From positions 1 to 64,000 of the forward strand of contig NZ_JBEOMB010000100.1 in the NCBI RefSeq assembly GCF_046000175.1: DNA of 64,000 nucleotides, given 5' to 3'. The DNA is from Rhodoplanes sp046000175 (GTDB lineage Bacteria > Pseudomonadota > Alphaproteobacteria > Rhizobiales > Xanthobacteraceae). Positions 25,752 to 34,122 of this stretch are shown here, piece after piece. A program made the translations under genes and the position numbers. The stretch's first letter is position 1; each line of letters begins with the position of its first letter. Under the pieces are notes generated by a model. The model saw nothing but the letters and a program-made list of their open reading frames with translations. It searched no databases and was not told the DNA's origin.

Positions 25752-26961
25752 CGACACCCCGGGCCTGAAGGTCCGGCACAATCGCGACGGGACGGAGCGG
25801 CTTTACTGGACGGCGCGCCGTGACCTTGTCGTCAAGGGCTACCAGCCGAAGACGGTGCGGCTCCACTACGACCGCGCCGACCCGCACGATCGGCCGCTGA
25901 TCGCCGCGGCATGCGGGCGGCTGCAGGCGGAAATGCTCGCCTGGTCGGCCGGGCAGCGCGACGAGCGTCGCGCCTTCGATGGCACCTTGGCGAGCCTGAT
26001 CCGCCTCTATCAGCACGATCCGGCGAGCCCGTACCGGGATCTGAAATGGAACACGCGCCGAACCTACGATCAGGTGCTCGGCGTGATCGAGCGGGCCTTC
26101 GGTAAGCGGGCGCTCGCCGCGCTCGGCATCGCCGATTTCCGCCGCTGGTACGACGAGGCGAAGAAGCCGGCCCGGCCGGGCGGCCCGGAGCGGGTGCGTA
26201 AGGCGCACGGCATCGTCGCCATGCTGCGGCGGCTGCTCGCCTACGGCGTCACGGCCGAGCACGCCCACTGCGCCCGGCTCGCCGCGATCCTTGACGAAGC
26301 CCGGTTCAAGCAGCCGGGCCGGCGCCGCATGAAGCTCGAGCTCGCCCACGTCGAGGCGATCATCCCGAAGGCGATCGAGGCCGGCCGGCTGTCGCTGGCG
26401 CTCGGCACCGCCCTGCAGTTCGAGACGGCGCTGCGCCAGCGCGACGTGATCGGCGAGTGGCAGCCGCTCGGCGAGCGCGAGGTGCCGACCGGGATTGTGC
26501 TCGGCGGCCGGCGATGGGGACGCGGGCTGACCTGGTCGGACATCGGCTCGGACCTGACCGTCACCAAGGAGACCACCAAGACCGGCGCCATGGTCGCCCA
26601 CGATCTGCGGCTCTGCCCGCTGGTGCTCGCCCTGCTCGACCAGGTGCCGGCCGAGCGGCGGGTCGGGCCGTTGATCATCGACGAGACGGCCGGGCGTCCC
26701 TACGCCGAGCACGCCTACGCCCGCGAGTGGCGCGTCATCGCCCGGGCGGCCGGCATTCCTGACGCGGTCTGGAACATGGACGCCCGGTCGGGCGGCATCT
26801 CCGAGGCCGACGACGCCGGCGCCGACCTCGACCTGATCCGGTCGGCGGCAGGGCACACCCAGGCGTCGACCACGGCCCGGTACGTGCGCGGCACGATCGG
26901 CAAGAGCCGGAAGGTTGCCGAGCTTCGACTCGCCCATCGGACGTCGAAGAACGGATCGTAA
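25738..26961 (+). CDS. int: Tyrosine-type site-specific integrase
   Basis: 407 residues. An N-terminal SAM-like core-binding domain (about 80-175) precedes the catalytic domain. Catalytic residues: Arg233 (FETALRQRDVIG), Arg350 in WNMDARSGGISEA, His373 (AAGHTQASTTARY) and the nucleophile Tyr382. The usual His of the HxxR box is Met347 here (MDAR), a variant seen in rhizobial phage integrases. The start at 25738 has GAGAGAA upstream; 25720 is an in-frame alternative. It ends 81 bp from attR and the target tRNA. Confidence 0.9.
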   Translation: MRCDDDTPGLKVRHNRDGTERLYWTARRDLVVKGYQPKTVRLHYDRADPHDRPLIAAACGRLQAEMLAWSAGQRDERRAFDGTLASLIRLYQHDPASPYRDLKWNTRRTYDQVLGVIERAFGKRALAALGIADFRRWYDEAKKPARPGGPERVRKAHGIVAMLRRLLAYGVTAEHAHCARLAAILDEARFKQPGRRRMKLELAHVEAIIPKAIEAGRLSLALGTALQFETALRQRDVIGEWQPLGEREVPTGIVLGGRRWGRGLTWSDIGSDLTVTKETTKTGAMVAHDLRLCPLVLALLDQVPAERRVGPLIIDETAGRPYAEHAYAREWRVIARAAGIPDAVWNMDARSGGISEADDAGADLDLIRSAAGHTQASTTARYVRGTIGKSRKVAELRLAHRTSKNGS

Positions 26962-27042
26962 TCACCGATGGGGAACGCGATGGGGAACGCGGGAACGCGA
27001 GATCAGCGGTAGGCCGACCAAGCGATTGCCATTGTTCGCTAA

Positions 27043-27091
27043 ATTGGAGCGGGCGATGGGAATCGAACCCACGACATACAGCTTGGGAAGC
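27043..27091 (-). repeat. attR: 49-bp repeat within the intact tRNA-Gly gene
   Basis: Identical to 17906-17954. The element supplies this 3' part, which restores a complete tRNA after integration. Confidence 0.92.
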
Positions 27092-27119
27092 TGTCGTTCT
27101 ACCACTGAACTACGCCCGC
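27045..27119 (-). tRNA. tRNA-Gly (anticodon CCC)
   Basis: 75 nt with encoded CCA. Acceptor GCGGGCG/CGCCCGC, D arm GTTC-AGTGGTA-GAAC, anticodon arm ACAGC-TTCCCAA-GCTGT (CCC at positions 34-36), T arm GTGGG-TTCGATT-CCCAT. It is the target of the integrated element. Confidence 0.95.
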
Positions 27120-27317
27120 ACGGGGTGCAGATTACCCGGGGCGACCGGGGCGCCGCAAGAGGCTCCGCCGCCATGGCGGACCCGCGGCCCGCGGCGGCCC
27201 AACGACGGCAACGCCGCATCCGAGGGTGGTGCGATTGCCTCGCATGTAAAAGCTCCATACATTGGAACCGTCGCGGGGCCGACGCAGGGGCGCGGCCGAA
27301 CCGGGCGGGGAGCGCGT

Positions 27318-29390
27318 TTGGGTCGAGACACGACAGGACCGCCGGTTCCGGACGGCCGGCCCGTTGCGCGTGCGCCCACCATCCGAACCCGGCTGCTCGT
27401 CCTGGTCGCGGCCACGCTGCTGCCCGTGCTGGCTTTCGCCGGTGTCGTCATCGTCGAGCAGGCACGGGCCGAGCGCGCCGCGCTGGAGCGCCGCGCCGCC
27501 GAGATCGCCGCGGCGACCAACCGGCTGATCGACACCCATGTGCTGGCGGTCGAGCAGGCGCTGCGGGTGCTGGCGATCCTGGTGCCGGCGACCGCCGACG
27601 ACCGCGCCACCTTCCACCGCATCGCCTCTGCCACGGCCGAGCGGATCGGCAAGCCGATCGCGCTCGTCGACCGCAACGGCCAGCAGATCGTCAGCACGCG
27701 GCGGCAGCTCGATGCGGCGCTGCCACGCCGCGCCGACATGGCGCCCCTCGCCCCGGTCTTCGAGGCGGACGGCCTGGTCGTCACCGACCTCGTGACCGGC
27801 GCCCTCACGGGCCGGCCCGTGGCCCTGATCGCCGTGCCGGTGCGGCGCGAGGGGGCCACGACGCTGGCGCTTGCCGCCGGCATCGATCCGACCGACCTCG
27901 GGGACGTGCTGCGCGAGGCGGGCCTGCCCGACCCGTGGATCGCCGCCGTGGTCGACCGCAAGGGCATCTTCGTCGCCCGCTCGCACCAGCCCGAGACCTT
28001 CGTCGGCAACCCGGCCCGCCCCGAGCTGGTCGCCGCGGCGACCGGCGGAACGATGGAGGGGCGCTTCGACAACGTGACCTGGGAGGGCGTCGCCCAGACC
28101 AACGCGTTCCGCCGCTCCTCCGTGACCGGCTGGACCGCCGTGATCGGCATCCCGCGCGAGGTGCTGGAGGCGCCGCAGCGGCGTGCCCTCGCGCTGCTCG
28201 CCACCGGCGGCGCCTTCGCCGGGCTGGCGCTCCTGCTGGCCGCCGTGTTCGCGCACCGCATCGCCGCGCCGGTGCGGGCCCTGCAGGGCGCCGCACTGGC
28301 GCTCGCCCATGGCGAGCCGCCGCCGGCCGACGAGCCGCGCATCCGCGAGCTGGTCGACGTCCGCCAGGCCTTCGAGACCGCCGCCGCGATCGTGCGCGAG
28401 CGCAACGCCGCCAAGGCCGAGCTGGAGCGCACCACGGCACTGCTCGCCGCCGTCTCCGCCTCGACGCCCGACCTGATCTACGCCAAGGACCGCGACAGCC
28501 GCATGCTGATCGCCAACGCGGCCGTGCTGGCCGTGATCGGCAAGCCGCTCGACGAGGTGCAGGGTCGCAACGACTTCTACGGCGATCCCGGCGAGGCGGC
28601 GACGATCCGGGCCAACGACCGCGCCGTGATGGAGACGGGCGAGACGCAGAAGCTGGAGGAGACCTTCACCAGCCCGGACGGAGTGACGCGCGTGTTCCTG
28701 TCGACCAAGTCGCCGCTGCGCGACACGTCGGGCGCCGTGATCGGGCTGATCGGCGTGTCGACCGACATCACCGATCGCAAGCGGCGGGAGGAGCATGTCG
28801 AGCTCCTGATGCACGAGCTCTCCCACCGCACCAAGAACCTGCTCGCCGTCATCCAGGCGCTGGCCCGTCAGCTCATGCGCTCCAGCACCGACACGGCCGA
28901 CTTCGAGCAGAAGTTCATGGCCCGCATCCAGGCGCTGGCGCGCGCCCACGACCTCCTGGTCCAGCAGCACTGGCAGGGCGCACCGCTGGCCGACGTGGTC
29001 GGGGCACAGCTGTGGCCGTTCGTCGGCTCGGAGCGCGGCCGCGTCACGCTCGAGGGTCCGCCCTTGATGCTGCGGCTGGAGGCGGTGCAGAACCTGTCGC
29101 TCGTCCTCCACGAGCTCGCCACCAACGCCTCGAAATACGGCGCGCTGTCGGTGCCGACCGGCACCATCGCGATCCGCTGGCGGATCGAGGACGACCACCT
29201 GGTGCTCGACTGGCGCGAGGCCGGCGGTCCGCCCGTGACGCCGCCGACCCGGCGCGGCTTCGGCCACACCATCATCGAGCGCCTGCTGGCGCAGGGCCTC
29301 GAGTCCGAGGTGACGCTCGACTACCCGCCCGACGGCGCCCAGGCGCGCCTGCGCATCCCGGTCGCCCAGATGGTGTCGGAGGGGGCGTGA
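27318..29390 (+). CDS. HWE-type sensor histidine kinase with dCache and PAS domains
   Basis: 690-residue membrane sensor. Span 1 at about 24-46, periplasmic dCache-like sensing region 50-285, span 2 at about 291-312, HAMP-like linker, PAS domain about 375-485 (STPDLIYAKDRDSRMLIAN...GVSTDITDRKRR) and kinase core from 495: phospho-acceptor His503 in LMHELSHRTKNLLAVIQALARQ, N box LHELATNASKYGALS, then DWREAGGPPV and GFGHTIIERLL, the signs of the HWE/HisKA_2 class. The start is TTG at 27318 with GGGGAG six bases upstream. No response regulator adjoins it. Confidence 0.9.
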   Translation: MGRDTTGPPVPDGRPVARAPTIRTRLLVLVAATLLPVLAFAGVVIVEQARAERAALERRAAEIAAATNRLIDTHVLAVEQALRVLAILVPATADDRATFHRIASATAERIGKPIALVDRNGQQIVSTRRQLDAALPRRADMAPLAPVFEADGLVVTDLVTGALTGRPVALIAVPVRREGATTLALAAGIDPTDLGDVLREAGLPDPWIAAVVDRKGIFVARSHQPETFVGNPARPELVAAATGGTMEGRFDNVTWEGVAQTNAFRRSSVTGWTAVIGIPREVLEAPQRRALALLATGGAFAGLALLLAAVFAHRIAAPVRALQGAALALAHGEPPPADEPRIRELVDVRQAFETAAAIVRERNAAKAELERTTALLAAVSASTPDLIYAKDRDSRMLIANAAVLAVIGKPLDEVQGRNDFYGDPGEAATIRANDRAVMETGETQKLEETFTSPDGVTRVFLSTKSPLRDTSGAVIGLIGVSTDITDRKRREEHVELLMHELSHRTKNLLAVIQALARQLMRSSTDTADFEQKFMARIQALARAHDLLVQQHWQGAPLADVVGAQLWPFVGSERGRVTLEGPPLMLRLEAVQNLSLVLHELATNASKYGALSVPTGTIAIRWRIEDDHLVLDWREAGGPPVTPPTRRGFGHTIIERLLAQGLESEVTLDYPPDGAQARLRIPVAQMVSEGA

Positions 29391-29395
29391 CCGGG

Positions 29396-29716
29396 TCAGC
29401 CCGGGGCGGAGAGCGCCGCGGGTCGATCATCGATCGCGACGCGGACCCGAAGCTGCCGGTCCAGCGCGCCGAGGATCGTGATCAGCCGGTCGAGCGTGAA
29501 CCGGTCGAGCCGGCCATTGCGGATACGCGAGAACTCCGACGCGGCGATCCCGGTCACCTTGCCGGCGGCGCGCACGCCGAGCTTGCGGCGTTCGAGCACC
29601 CCGATGATGGCCGCCGCCACGACGGCGCGCGCCTGATCGAGATCGGCGTCCGGCTCGTCGAAATCCCGGAAGACGTTGCCGCTGCCACGGATCAGCACGA
29701 GGTCGTCGTCGGTCAT
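29396..29716 (-). CDS. XRE-type antitoxin of a HigBA-like pair
   Basis: 106 residues with a helix-turn-helix in the middle (GVRAAGKVTGIAASEFSRIRNGRLDRFTLDRLITIL) of the HTH_37/HigA-2 type. Second gene after the toxin, overlapping it by ATGA (29713-29716). Expected to bind and neutralise the toxin and repress the pair's promoter. The 3' end nearly meets the kinase gene tail to tail (5 bp apart). Confidence 0.8.
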   Translation of the reverse strand: MTDDDLVLIRGSGNVFRDFDEPDADLDQARAVVAAAIIGVLERRKLGVRAAGKVTGIAASEFSRIRNGRLDRFTLDRLITILGALDRQLRVRVAIDDRPAALSAPG

Positions 29717-30057
29717 CGCAAGAAGTTCTTCAAACGCCTGATGCGGTCGCGGATGCGATCGACGTCGACCTGCGGCGTCTTGATGCCGGTCTTGGACTTC
29801 TTCTGAAATGCGTCGACCACGATCACATCGGCTCCGAGCTGAACGGCATAGACGATACGATAGGCGTTCCCACGGTGCGCGATCGCGATCTCGAACACGC
29901 CGGGGCCGACGCCTTTGAACGGTTTCGCCGTATCCGCCTTGTGGCCTTCCGCCGCGAACGTCAGCGCGTTGAAGGTGTCGCGCCTCACCTCCCGAGGGAA
30001 CGTCTCGAAGGTTTTGCGGGCAGCGTTCAGCCACGAAATCGGGCGGGTCGCATGCAT
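29713..30057 (-). CDS. RelE/HigB-type toxin (phage Gp49-like family)
   Basis: 114 residues: MHATRPISWLNAARKTFETF..., central KPFKGVGPGVFEIAIAHRGNAYRIVYAVQ (core RelE-superfamily strands with basic residues) and VVDAFQKKSKTGIKTP, the signature end of Gp49/HigB-2 toxins. Such toxins cut mRNA on the ribosome. The toxin-first order and ATGA overlap fit HigBA. It lies outside the att-bounded element. Confidence 0.82.
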   Translation of the reverse strand: MHATRPISWLNAARKTFETFPREVRRDTFNALTFAAEGHKADTAKPFKGVGPGVFEIAIAHRGNAYRIVYAVQLGADVIVVDAFQKKSKTGIKTPQVDVDRIRDRIRRLKNFLR

Positions 30058-30119
30058 GAAATGGCGTCGTTGACGGAAATGTCAACGCCCGGCTTCAATT
30101 GAAATCACGCCATCATGCG

Positions 30120-30243
30120 CGGACAGCGCGTGCAGCGCAAAGCCCGGTCGTGGGCAGAGGCGCGGCACGCGCCGTGCCCACGCCGTCTTGACCTGCCACG
30201 TCCGCGGAACCGCGTGGGCACGCCGCGCCTGCGGCGCGGCTTA
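30120..30243. repeat. Palindromic intergenic repeat (family E)
   Basis: CGTGGGCAGAGGCGCGGC against its inverse GCGCCGTGCCCACG, followed by GCGTGGGCACGCC and GCCGCGCCTGCGGCGCGGC. Two linked hairpins between the toxin promoter and the dcd 3' end; only copy in the window. Confidence 0.6.
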
Positions 30244-30254
30244 TTGCGGCGAAG

Positions 30255-31361
30255 TCACGCCCGAAAATGCTTCGACAGCTTGAGGCCCTGGGCCTGGTAG
30301 TTGGAGCCGATGCCCTCGCCGTAGAGCTGGTCGGGCTGGGCCAGCATGTGCTCGTAGACGAGGCGACCGACCGTCTGGCCGTGCTCCAGGATGAACGGCA
30401 CCTCGTGCGAGCGCACCTCCAGCACGGCGCGCGAGCCGTGGCCGCCGGCCTCGTCGCAGCCGAAGCCGGGATCGAAGAAGCCCGCGTAGTGGACCCGGAA
30501 CTCGCCGACCAGCGGGTCGAACGGCACCATCTCGGCGGCGAAGTCGGGCGGCACCGTCACGGCCTGCTTGGAGGCGAGGATGTAGAACTCGTCCGGATCG
30601 AGGATGAGGGTCTTGCCGCGATTGGCGCGCAGCGGCTCCCAGTACTCGGCGACGTCGTAGCGGGCGCGGCGATCGACGTCGATCAGCCCGGTGTGACGCT
30701 TGGCCCGGTAGCCGATCAGCCCGTCCGGCCCGAAGCCGGCGAGGTCGACTCCGACGGCGACGCCCTCGGCCAGATCCGCCCCCTCCTCGTCGACCAGGGT
30801 CTCGCGCGCCTGGAGGTCGACCAGATCGTCGCCCGTCACAACCATACGCCCGCGATGGAAGCGCATCTGCGAAAGCCGCGAGCCCTCGCGCACCAGCACC
30901 GGGAAGGTGCGCGGGCTGATCTCCAGATAGAGGGGCCCATGATAGCCGGGGTCGATGCGGTCGAAGGCGCGCGCCCCGTCGGTGATCACCCGGGTGAACA
31001 CGTCGAGACGGCCCGTCGAGCTCTTCGGGTTCGCCGCGGCGCCGACATCGGCCGGCAGCTTCAACCCCTCGATCAGCGGCACGATGTAGACGCACCCGGT
31101 CTCCAGCACGGCGCCGTCGCCGAGCGCGATCTCGTGCAGCTTCAGGAGGTCGATGCGCTCCGCCACGGTGGCGCGCGGGCCCGGCAAAAAGCTCGCCCGC
31201 ACCCGATAGGCGACCTCGCCGAGCCGCAGGTCGAGGCTCGCCGGCTGGATCTGATCGTCGGCGAACGGCACGGCGGTGAGGATGCCGCCGGACGAGCTCA
31301 GCGCGGCGATCATCCGGTCAGGCAGGATGCCCCGGTCGGCGGGGCCGAAGGCGAGCGGCAC
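30255..31361 (-). CDS. dcd: 2'-deoxycytidine 5'-triphosphate deaminase, double-length form
   Basis: 368 residues, about twice the size of E. coli Dcd. It deaminates dCTP to dUTP for thymidylate synthesis. The N-terminal half holds IQPASLDLRLGEVAYRVRAS and NPKSSTGRLDVFTRVITDG (the Ser/Arg/Asp nucleotide site) and GYHGPLYLEISPRTFPVLVREGSRLSQMRF; the C-terminal half repeats the fold (REKTLILDPDEFYILASKQAVTVPPDFAAEM, DPGFGCDEAGGHGSRAVLEVRSHEVPFILEHGQ). The tandem-fused form is usual in alphaproteobacteria. Divergent from metZ. Confidence 0.92.
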   Translation of the reverse strand: MPLAFGPADRGILPDRMIAALSSSGGILTAVPFADDQIQPASLDLRLGEVAYRVRASFLPGPRATVAERIDLLKLHEIALGDGAVLETGCVYIVPLIEGLKLPADVGAAANPKSSTGRLDVFTRVITDGARAFDRIDPGYHGPLYLEISPRTFPVLVREGSRLSQMRFHRGRMVVTGDDLVDLQARETLVDEEGADLAEGVAVGVDLAGFGPDGLIGYRAKRHTGLIDVDRRARYDVAEYWEPLRANRGKTLILDPDEFYILASKQAVTVPPDFAAEMVPFDPLVGEFRVHYAGFFDPGFGCDEAGGHGSRAVLEVRSHEVPFILEHGQTVGRLVYEHMLAQPDQLYGEGIGSNYQAQGLKLSKHFRA

Positions 31362-31485
31362 GGACGCCTCCTCGATGCGCGCGCCAGCGACGGCCGGCGA
31401 TACTCGAAAACGCGCGTAATCTTCGGTGTCTAGCGGATGGCCGGCTTGACGGAAAGAGCGCCCGCCGCTATGAGCCCGTTTATCC

Positions 31486-31540
31486 CGTGGTCATTTGAGC
31501 CGGCCGGCTTGCCGCCACGTTAAAGAAGGTTGCTAAAAGG
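31486..31540 (+). promoter_or_regulatory. SAM-II riboswitch
   Basis: CGTGGTCATTTGAGCCGGCC, GGCTTGCCGCCACG and TTAAAGAAGGTTGCTAAAA match the conserved SAM-II aptamer (P1 CGTGG/CCACG plus the pseudoknot strand GCTAAA). It lies 70 nt ahead of metZ, the normal target. SAM binding is expected to lower metZ expression. Confidence 0.92.
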
Positions 31541-31587
31541 CCGGGGACGCGCGCGCCCGGCCTGGATCCGTTCCGGCCGGGATTTTT
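31539..31587 (+). terminator. Overlapping hairpins between riboswitch and metZ
   Basis: The segment CCCGGCC (31556-31562) can pair upstream with GGCCGGG (31539-31545) or downstream with GGCCGGG (31575-31581). The second hairpin is followed by ATTTTT, so it is a rho-independent terminator; the first overlaps the last bases of the SAM-II pseudoknot. Confidence 0.65.
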
Positions 31588-31609
31588 GTTGCCCGAGGAG
31601 GCCGCGTCG

Positions 31610-32833
31610 ATGCCGTCCGATCAGAGCTCCGCCCGCCCCGCCGTACCCGGCCCCGCGGGGGCCGACTGGCATCCGGAGACCCGGCTGGTCCATGCCGGCA
31701 CGCTGCGCTCGCAATTCGGCGAGACCTCGGAGGCGATGTTCCTCACGCAAGGCTTCGTCTACGGGAGCGCCGAGGAATGCGAGGCGCGCTTCGCCGGCCC
31801 GTCCGGCGGGTTCCTCTACTCGCGCTTCTCCAACCCGACGGTCGCGATGCTGGAGCACCGCATGGCGGCGTTCGAGGGGGCCGAGGCGGCGCGCGCCACG
31901 GCGAGCGGCATGGCGGCCGTCACGGCGGCGCTGGTCGGCCCGGTGAAGGCGGGCGACCACGTGGTGGCGGCCAAGCAGCTGTTCGGCTCCTGCCGGTGGA
32001 TTCTCGAAGACCACCTGCCGCGCTTCGACGTCGCCTCGACGCTGGTCGACGGCCGCGACCTCGACCAGTGGCGTGCCGCCGTGCGGCCGAGCACGCGGCT
32101 CTTTTTTCTGGAGAGCCCGACCAATCCGACCCTCGAGGTGATCGACATCCCCGCGGTGGCCGAGATCGCGCACGCCGCCGGCGCCGTGCTGGTGGTCGAC
32201 AACGTGTTCGCCACGGCGGTGTGGCAGAGCCCTCTGACGCTCGGCGCCGACTGCGTCGTATACTCGGCGACCAAGCACATCGACGGCCAGGGCCGTTGCA
32301 TGGGCGGACTGATCCTGGCGTCCGAAAAGTTCATCCAGGACCACGTGCACATGCTCTTGCGGCAGACCGGCCCGTGCCTGTCGCCGTTCAACGCCTGGGT
32401 GATGCTGAAAGGCCTGGAGACGCTCTCGCTACGGGTCGAACGTCAGACGGCGACCGCCACCGCCGTGGCCGACGCGCTCGCCGGGCACGAAAAAATCGAG
32501 CGGCTGGTCTACCCCGGCCGCGCCGATCATCCGCAGGCCGAGGTCGTGAAGCGCCAGATGCGCGGCGGCTCGACGCTGGTCGCCTTCGACGTCGCCGGCG
32601 GCAAGGCGGGCTCGTTCCGCTTCATGAACGCGCTGAAGCTCTGCGCCATCACCAACAATCTCGGCGACTCCAAGAGCCTCGTGACGCATCCGGCGATCAC
32701 CACGCATCAGCGCCTGTCGGCCGCCGAGCGCGCCGAGCTCGGCATCGGCGACGGCCTGATCCGCTTCTCGGCCGGCCTGGAGCACAAGGACGACGTGGTG
32801 GCGGATCTCTTGGGAGCGCTGGAGAAGGTGTGA
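31610..32833 (+). CDS. metZ: O-succinylhomoserine sulfhydrylase
   Basis: 407-residue PLP enzyme of the Cys/Met metabolism family. It makes homocysteine from O-succinylhomoserine and sulfide. Blocks: ETRLVHAGTLRSQFGETSEAMFLTQGFVY, YSRFSNPTVAMLEHRMA, FFLESPTNPTLEVIDI, the PLP lysine in YSATKHIDGQGRCMGG, and NLGDSKSLVTHPAITTHQRLS. The start at 31610 has GAGGAGG upstream. Controlled by the SAM-II riboswitch just ahead. Confidence 0.95.
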   Translation: MPSDQSSARPAVPGPAGADWHPETRLVHAGTLRSQFGETSEAMFLTQGFVYGSAEECEARFAGPSGGFLYSRFSNPTVAMLEHRMAAFEGAEAARATASGMAAVTAALVGPVKAGDHVVAAKQLFGSCRWILEDHLPRFDVASTLVDGRDLDQWRAAVRPSTRLFFLESPTNPTLEVIDIPAVAEIAHAAGAVLVVDNVFATAVWQSPLTLGADCVVYSATKHIDGQGRCMGGLILASEKFIQDHVHMLLRQTGPCLSPFNAWVMLKGLETLSLRVERQTATATAVADALAGHEKIERLVYPGRADHPQAEVVKRQMRGGSTLVAFDVAGGKAGSFRFMNALKLCAITNNLGDSKSLVTHPAITTHQRLSAAERAELGIGDGLIRFSAGLEHKDDVVADLLGALEKV

Positions 32834-32890
32834 CCGGCCGCGTCGTTCGAGGCGCTTACGTCGATCGTTCCCTCAGAGTTCGTGGCTTAC

Positions 32891-32986
32891 CCCCCTCCCC
32901 GACCCTCCCCCAACAAAAGTCGGGCTTGCCCGACTTTTGCAGCTTAGTTGCGAAACCCGGGTAGACCCGGGTTTCGTGGGGAGGGA
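32891..32986. repeat. Palindromic intergenic repeat (family F)
   Basis: Outer ends CCCCTCCCC and GGGGAGGG; two inner perfect hairpins CAAAAGTCGGGC-TTG-CCCGACTTTTG and CGAAACCCGGGT-AGA-CCCGGGTTTCG separated by about 9 bases. Resembles family B in plan but not in sequence. Confidence 0.7.
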
Positions 32987-33041
32987 GCAGGTCGTGCCGA
33001 GCCGCCCCCCTTCGAACAACAATCAGGGACGATGAGCCGCC

Positions 33042-33971
33042 TCACGGCGACTGCAGCACCACGCGGCAGGCGGGCGGCAGCTCGGCCAAGGTCGGGCCGG
33101 GGCGCGGCTTCGGCGGCTCCTTGGGCGGCGGCGGATGCAGCACGGACTCCTGGAACCACCAGTCGAGCTCGCTTCCGCAGCCGTCCCCGGCCGGCACCGG
33201 CGGCTGCGGCTTGCAGTCGGTCTCGCCCGCCGGGCACACGATGCGGACGTGGAAGTGGTAGTCGTGCCCCCAATAGGGCCGCACCTTGTGGAGCCAGCCG
33301 CGGTCGGCGCCGGCGTCGCGACACAGCGCCTTCTTGATCGCCGCGTTGACGAAGATGCGCTCGACGCCGGGCAGGTTGGCGGCGGTGCGGATGACGCCGA
33401 CATGACCGGTCGTCCACACGGCGGGGTCGACGTCCTTGCGGTCGCGCGCCACCACCATGGTGGCCGACATCTCCTCGCGTTCCTTGCGGGTCAGCTCGCG
33501 ATTGGGCATCGGGGTGAGCCAGATGTCGGCGTCGAGCCCGACCTGGTGGCTGGCATGCCCGGTGAGCATCGGGCCGCCGCGCGGCTGCGACAGGTCGCCG
33601 ACCAGAAGGCCCGGCCAGCCGGCCCGGCGGGCGTCGACCGCCAGCCGCTCCAGCATGTCGATCAGGTTCGGATGGCCCCAGTTGCGGTTGCGCGACAGGC
33701 GCATGACCTGCCAGGCCGGCCCGTTGACGGGCAGCGCGATGCCGCCGGCGAGGCAGCCCTTCGAGTAGAAGCCGATCGCCCGCGCCTCGAGCGACGAGGG
33801 CGTCGTCTTGCGGCCGAAGAGCTGCTTGGCCGGCGTCTTCGGATCGTTCGGATCGGCGAGCGGCGGCAACGGCTTGGGATCGACCGTGCCCTTGTCCTGC
33901 GCGGCCGCCGGCGCGGCGAGCAGGACCAGGACGGCGAGAGCCGCGGCGGGGGCGAGGCGATTCGCGATCAT
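33042..33971 (-). CDS. mepA: Penicillin-insensitive murein endopeptidase
   Basis: 309-residue periplasmic LAS-type zinc peptidase that cuts D-Ala-mDAP cross-links. Signal peptide 1-24 (LLAAPAAA-QD). Zinc ligands in LTGHASHQVGLDADIWLTPMP and PYWGHDYHFHVRI; conserved GCxxGGIALPxxGPxWQVMRLSRNRNWGHP. The region after about 255 adds a Cys-containing basic/proline tail (PPPPKEPPKPRPGP). Normal length. It ends 55 bp from repeat F. Confidence 0.94.
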   Translation of the reverse strand: MIANRLAPAAALAVLVLLAAPAAAQDKGTVDPKPLPPLADPNDPKTPAKQLFGRKTTPSSLEARAIGFYSKGCLAGGIALPVNGPAWQVMRLSRNRNWGHPNLIDMLERLAVDARRAGWPGLLVGDLSQPRGGPMLTGHASHQVGLDADIWLTPMPNRELTRKEREEMSATMVVARDRKDVDPAVWTTGHVGVIRTAANLPGVERIFVNAAIKKALCRDAGADRGWLHKVRPYWGHDYHFHVRIVCPAGETDCKPQPPVPAGDGCGSELDWWFQESVLHPPPPKEPPKPRPGPTLAELPPACRVVLQSP

Positions 33972-34029
33972 GGACGGAGTTGTATCGCAACTTCGTCACA
34001 GCCGGAACCGCGCCGCCCGCCCCCGCCTG

Positions 34030-34117
34030 CGCTCGTCCCCGCGAAGGCGGGGACCCAGGAGCGGCTCGCACGCGGCTTCTGGATGCCCGCCTGCGCGGGC
34101 ATGAGCGGAGGGTGGGG
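34030..34117. repeat. Intergenic palindromic repeat, family C copy 2
   Basis: GCGCTCGTCCCCGCGAAGG at the left and GGCATGAGCGGAGGGTGGGG at the right, between mepA and the epimerase-like gene. Confidence 0.85.
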
Positions 34118-34122
34118 CTAGG

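Larger units (their letters stand above)
17906..27091. mobile_element. Integrated phage satellite-like element or remnant prophage in tRNA-Gly(CCC)
   Basis: 9.2 kb bounded by identical 49-bp direct repeats (17906-17954 and 27043-27091) that equal the 3' two-thirds of the tRNA-Gly gene. Contents from left: small gene, TOPRIM primase, RepA-like ATPase, symmetric TGTCACA array, prohead protease, capsid remnant, DUF3800 gene, XRE repressor, four small genes, a MerR-like regulator, two more small genes and a tyrosine integrase next to the intact tRNA. No terminase, portal or tail gene is present. Primase plus integrase plus a partial HK97 head module resembles capsid-forming inducible islands, but gene loss from a prophage is equally possible. 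Confidence 0.88.

Noticed and set aside
26915..29806. Very long open frame (963 codons) on the plus strand across the HWE kinase
   Set aside because: Arg/Ala/Gly-rich composition typical of an out-of-frame reading of high-GC DNA; the kinase frame has clear domains.
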